In this document: positions 63,446 to 64,000 of the stretch, piece after piece
Position numbering within the stretch: position 1 is the stretch's first letter
How the letters are laid out: every line of letters starts with the position of its first letter
Assembly: GCA_016702745.1 (NCBI GenBank)
Contig: JADJDJ010000002.1
Coordinates: 1,116,001 to 1,180,000 of the forward strand
Source: Chitinophagaceae bacterium
GTDB taxonomy: Bacteria > Bacteroidota > Bacteroidia > Chitinophagales > Chitinophagaceae
DNA: 64,000 nucleotides
Direction: 5' to 3'
Program-made: the position numbers and the translations under genes
Notes under the pieces: generated by a model
The model's database searches: none
What the model was told of the DNA's origin: nothing
The model's input: only the letters and a program-made list of their open reading frames with translations

Positions 63446-64000
63446 TCAGTAGATTTTTTCATTTCTTTTTGTTTCAGTCAGGGGTGTCATCCAGTCCTGT
63501 TCCAATTTTTCGCCTTTCATGATCCTGGCAATCGCTTTCCCCAGCCGCATCTCTCCTGTTTCTTCCTGCAGTGTTTCGAGTTCTTTGAAGAACTGCATCT
63601 TTCCTTCCTGCAGGTATAATACATGGGTAGTGAGTTCGTCTATATCGCTCAGGATATGCGAAGTGATCAGGATCAGTTTACCTTTTGTTTTTCCAGCAGG
63701 ATCTTGGCCTTGAGTATTTCCGCAGCCAGCGGATCCAAACCGGCCGTGGGTTCATCCAGTATCAGGATGGAAGGACTGAAAAGAAAGGCCAGGGCCGCAC
63801 TTACTTTCTGCCGGGTACCACCGCTCAGCGTGCGCATCCTTTTGTCGGCCATCTTATCCAGCTCGAACTGCCGGTATAAATCCATATCCCTGCTGTTATG
63901 CTGGCGGATATGTTCAAGCATGCTGAAGAGCTGACCGATCTTCATATTATCCGGATACCTCCCGATTTGCGGCATGTATCCGATCTTGTTCCGGTAGGAG
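63446..64000 (-). CDS. nosF: NosF-type ABC transporter ATP-binding protein (partial, frameshifted)
   Basis: The gene enters from beyond 64000, so the Walker A region is missing. Visible parts: YRNKIGYMPQIGRYPDN (Q-loop region, typical of NosF), signature LSGGTRQKVSAALAFLF, Walker B SILILDEPTAGLDPLA, and after one frame break the H-loop LILITSHILSDIDEL. The first frame stops at 63673 after EKQKVN; one added G near 63679-63682 (AAGGTAAA to AAGGGTAAA) gives EKQKGKLILITSH and ends TKRNEKIY at 63446. It energises the NosDFY system for NosZ maturation. nosD and nosZ are expected upstream, outside the window. Confidence 0.85.

Overview
The window looks like a chromosomal segment of a Bacteroidota, most likely Chitinophagia/Chitinophagaceae. 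The signs are type IX secretion (T9SS) C-terminal tails, a fused CcoN-CcoO cbb3 oxidase subunit, two-component regulator propellers, LytTR signalling, TonB receptors with a carboxypeptidase-like N-terminus, and short GC-rich palindromes scattered between and inside genes. The lineage is inferred from gene content; there is no rRNA or tRNA in the window.

Region 1 (1-31.8 kb, + strand) is a signalling island. It opens with two FIST proteins around a DUF3500 protein. Eight histidine kinases follow, sharing almost the same transmitter (HisKA plus HATPase) but carrying very different inputs: a soluble coiled coil, a giant chain of 13 GAF-like repeats behind an NTF2/SnoaL-like domain, a 7TM-DISM-type receptor, a two-component propeller, and four TPR receptors. 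None has a receiver domain. The array ends with a stand-alone receiver, a receiver-adenylate cyclase, and an HD-phosphohydrolase/YitT membrane fusion. Gaps are mostly 1-30 bp, so it reads as one or two long operons, split at 15-17 kb by a REP-hairpin array, its RAYT-type transposase and a frameshifted secreted protein. Several kinases carry palindromic repeat elements read in frame inside the ATPase domain.

Region 2 (31.8-46.8 kb) is mixed. It holds a LiaF-like/DUF4288/LytS/LytTR envelope-stress operon (-), two T9SS-secreted proteins (one a GH105-type unsaturated glucuronyl hydrolase), adenine deaminase, a Vps10/BNR propeller protein, a fatty acid desaturase and a GH109-type Gfo/Idh/MocA enzyme.

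Region 3 (46.8-64 kb, - strand) is respiratory: trmD, a small lipoprotein, the cbb3 oxidase operon ccoI-S-NO-Q-P-G-H plus a SafE-type protein, with a well-formed FNR-like box upstream and an intrinsic terminator downstream. Next come a TonB receptor, a BNR protein with an out-of-frame YHS tail, two small periplasmic proteins, the Ric/ScdA iron-sulfur repair protein, and nosY and nosF of a nitrous oxide reductase cluster that continues past 64000. This suggests microaerobic growth with at least partial denitrification.

Caution: about thirty frame disruptions can be located by reading adjacent frames, many in short homopolymers. They are rare before 46 kb, absent from 37.6-46.9 kb, and dense from 46.9 kb to the end. 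Most hit single-copy housekeeping or respiratory genes, so I treat them mainly as sequence errors and give restored gene spans.
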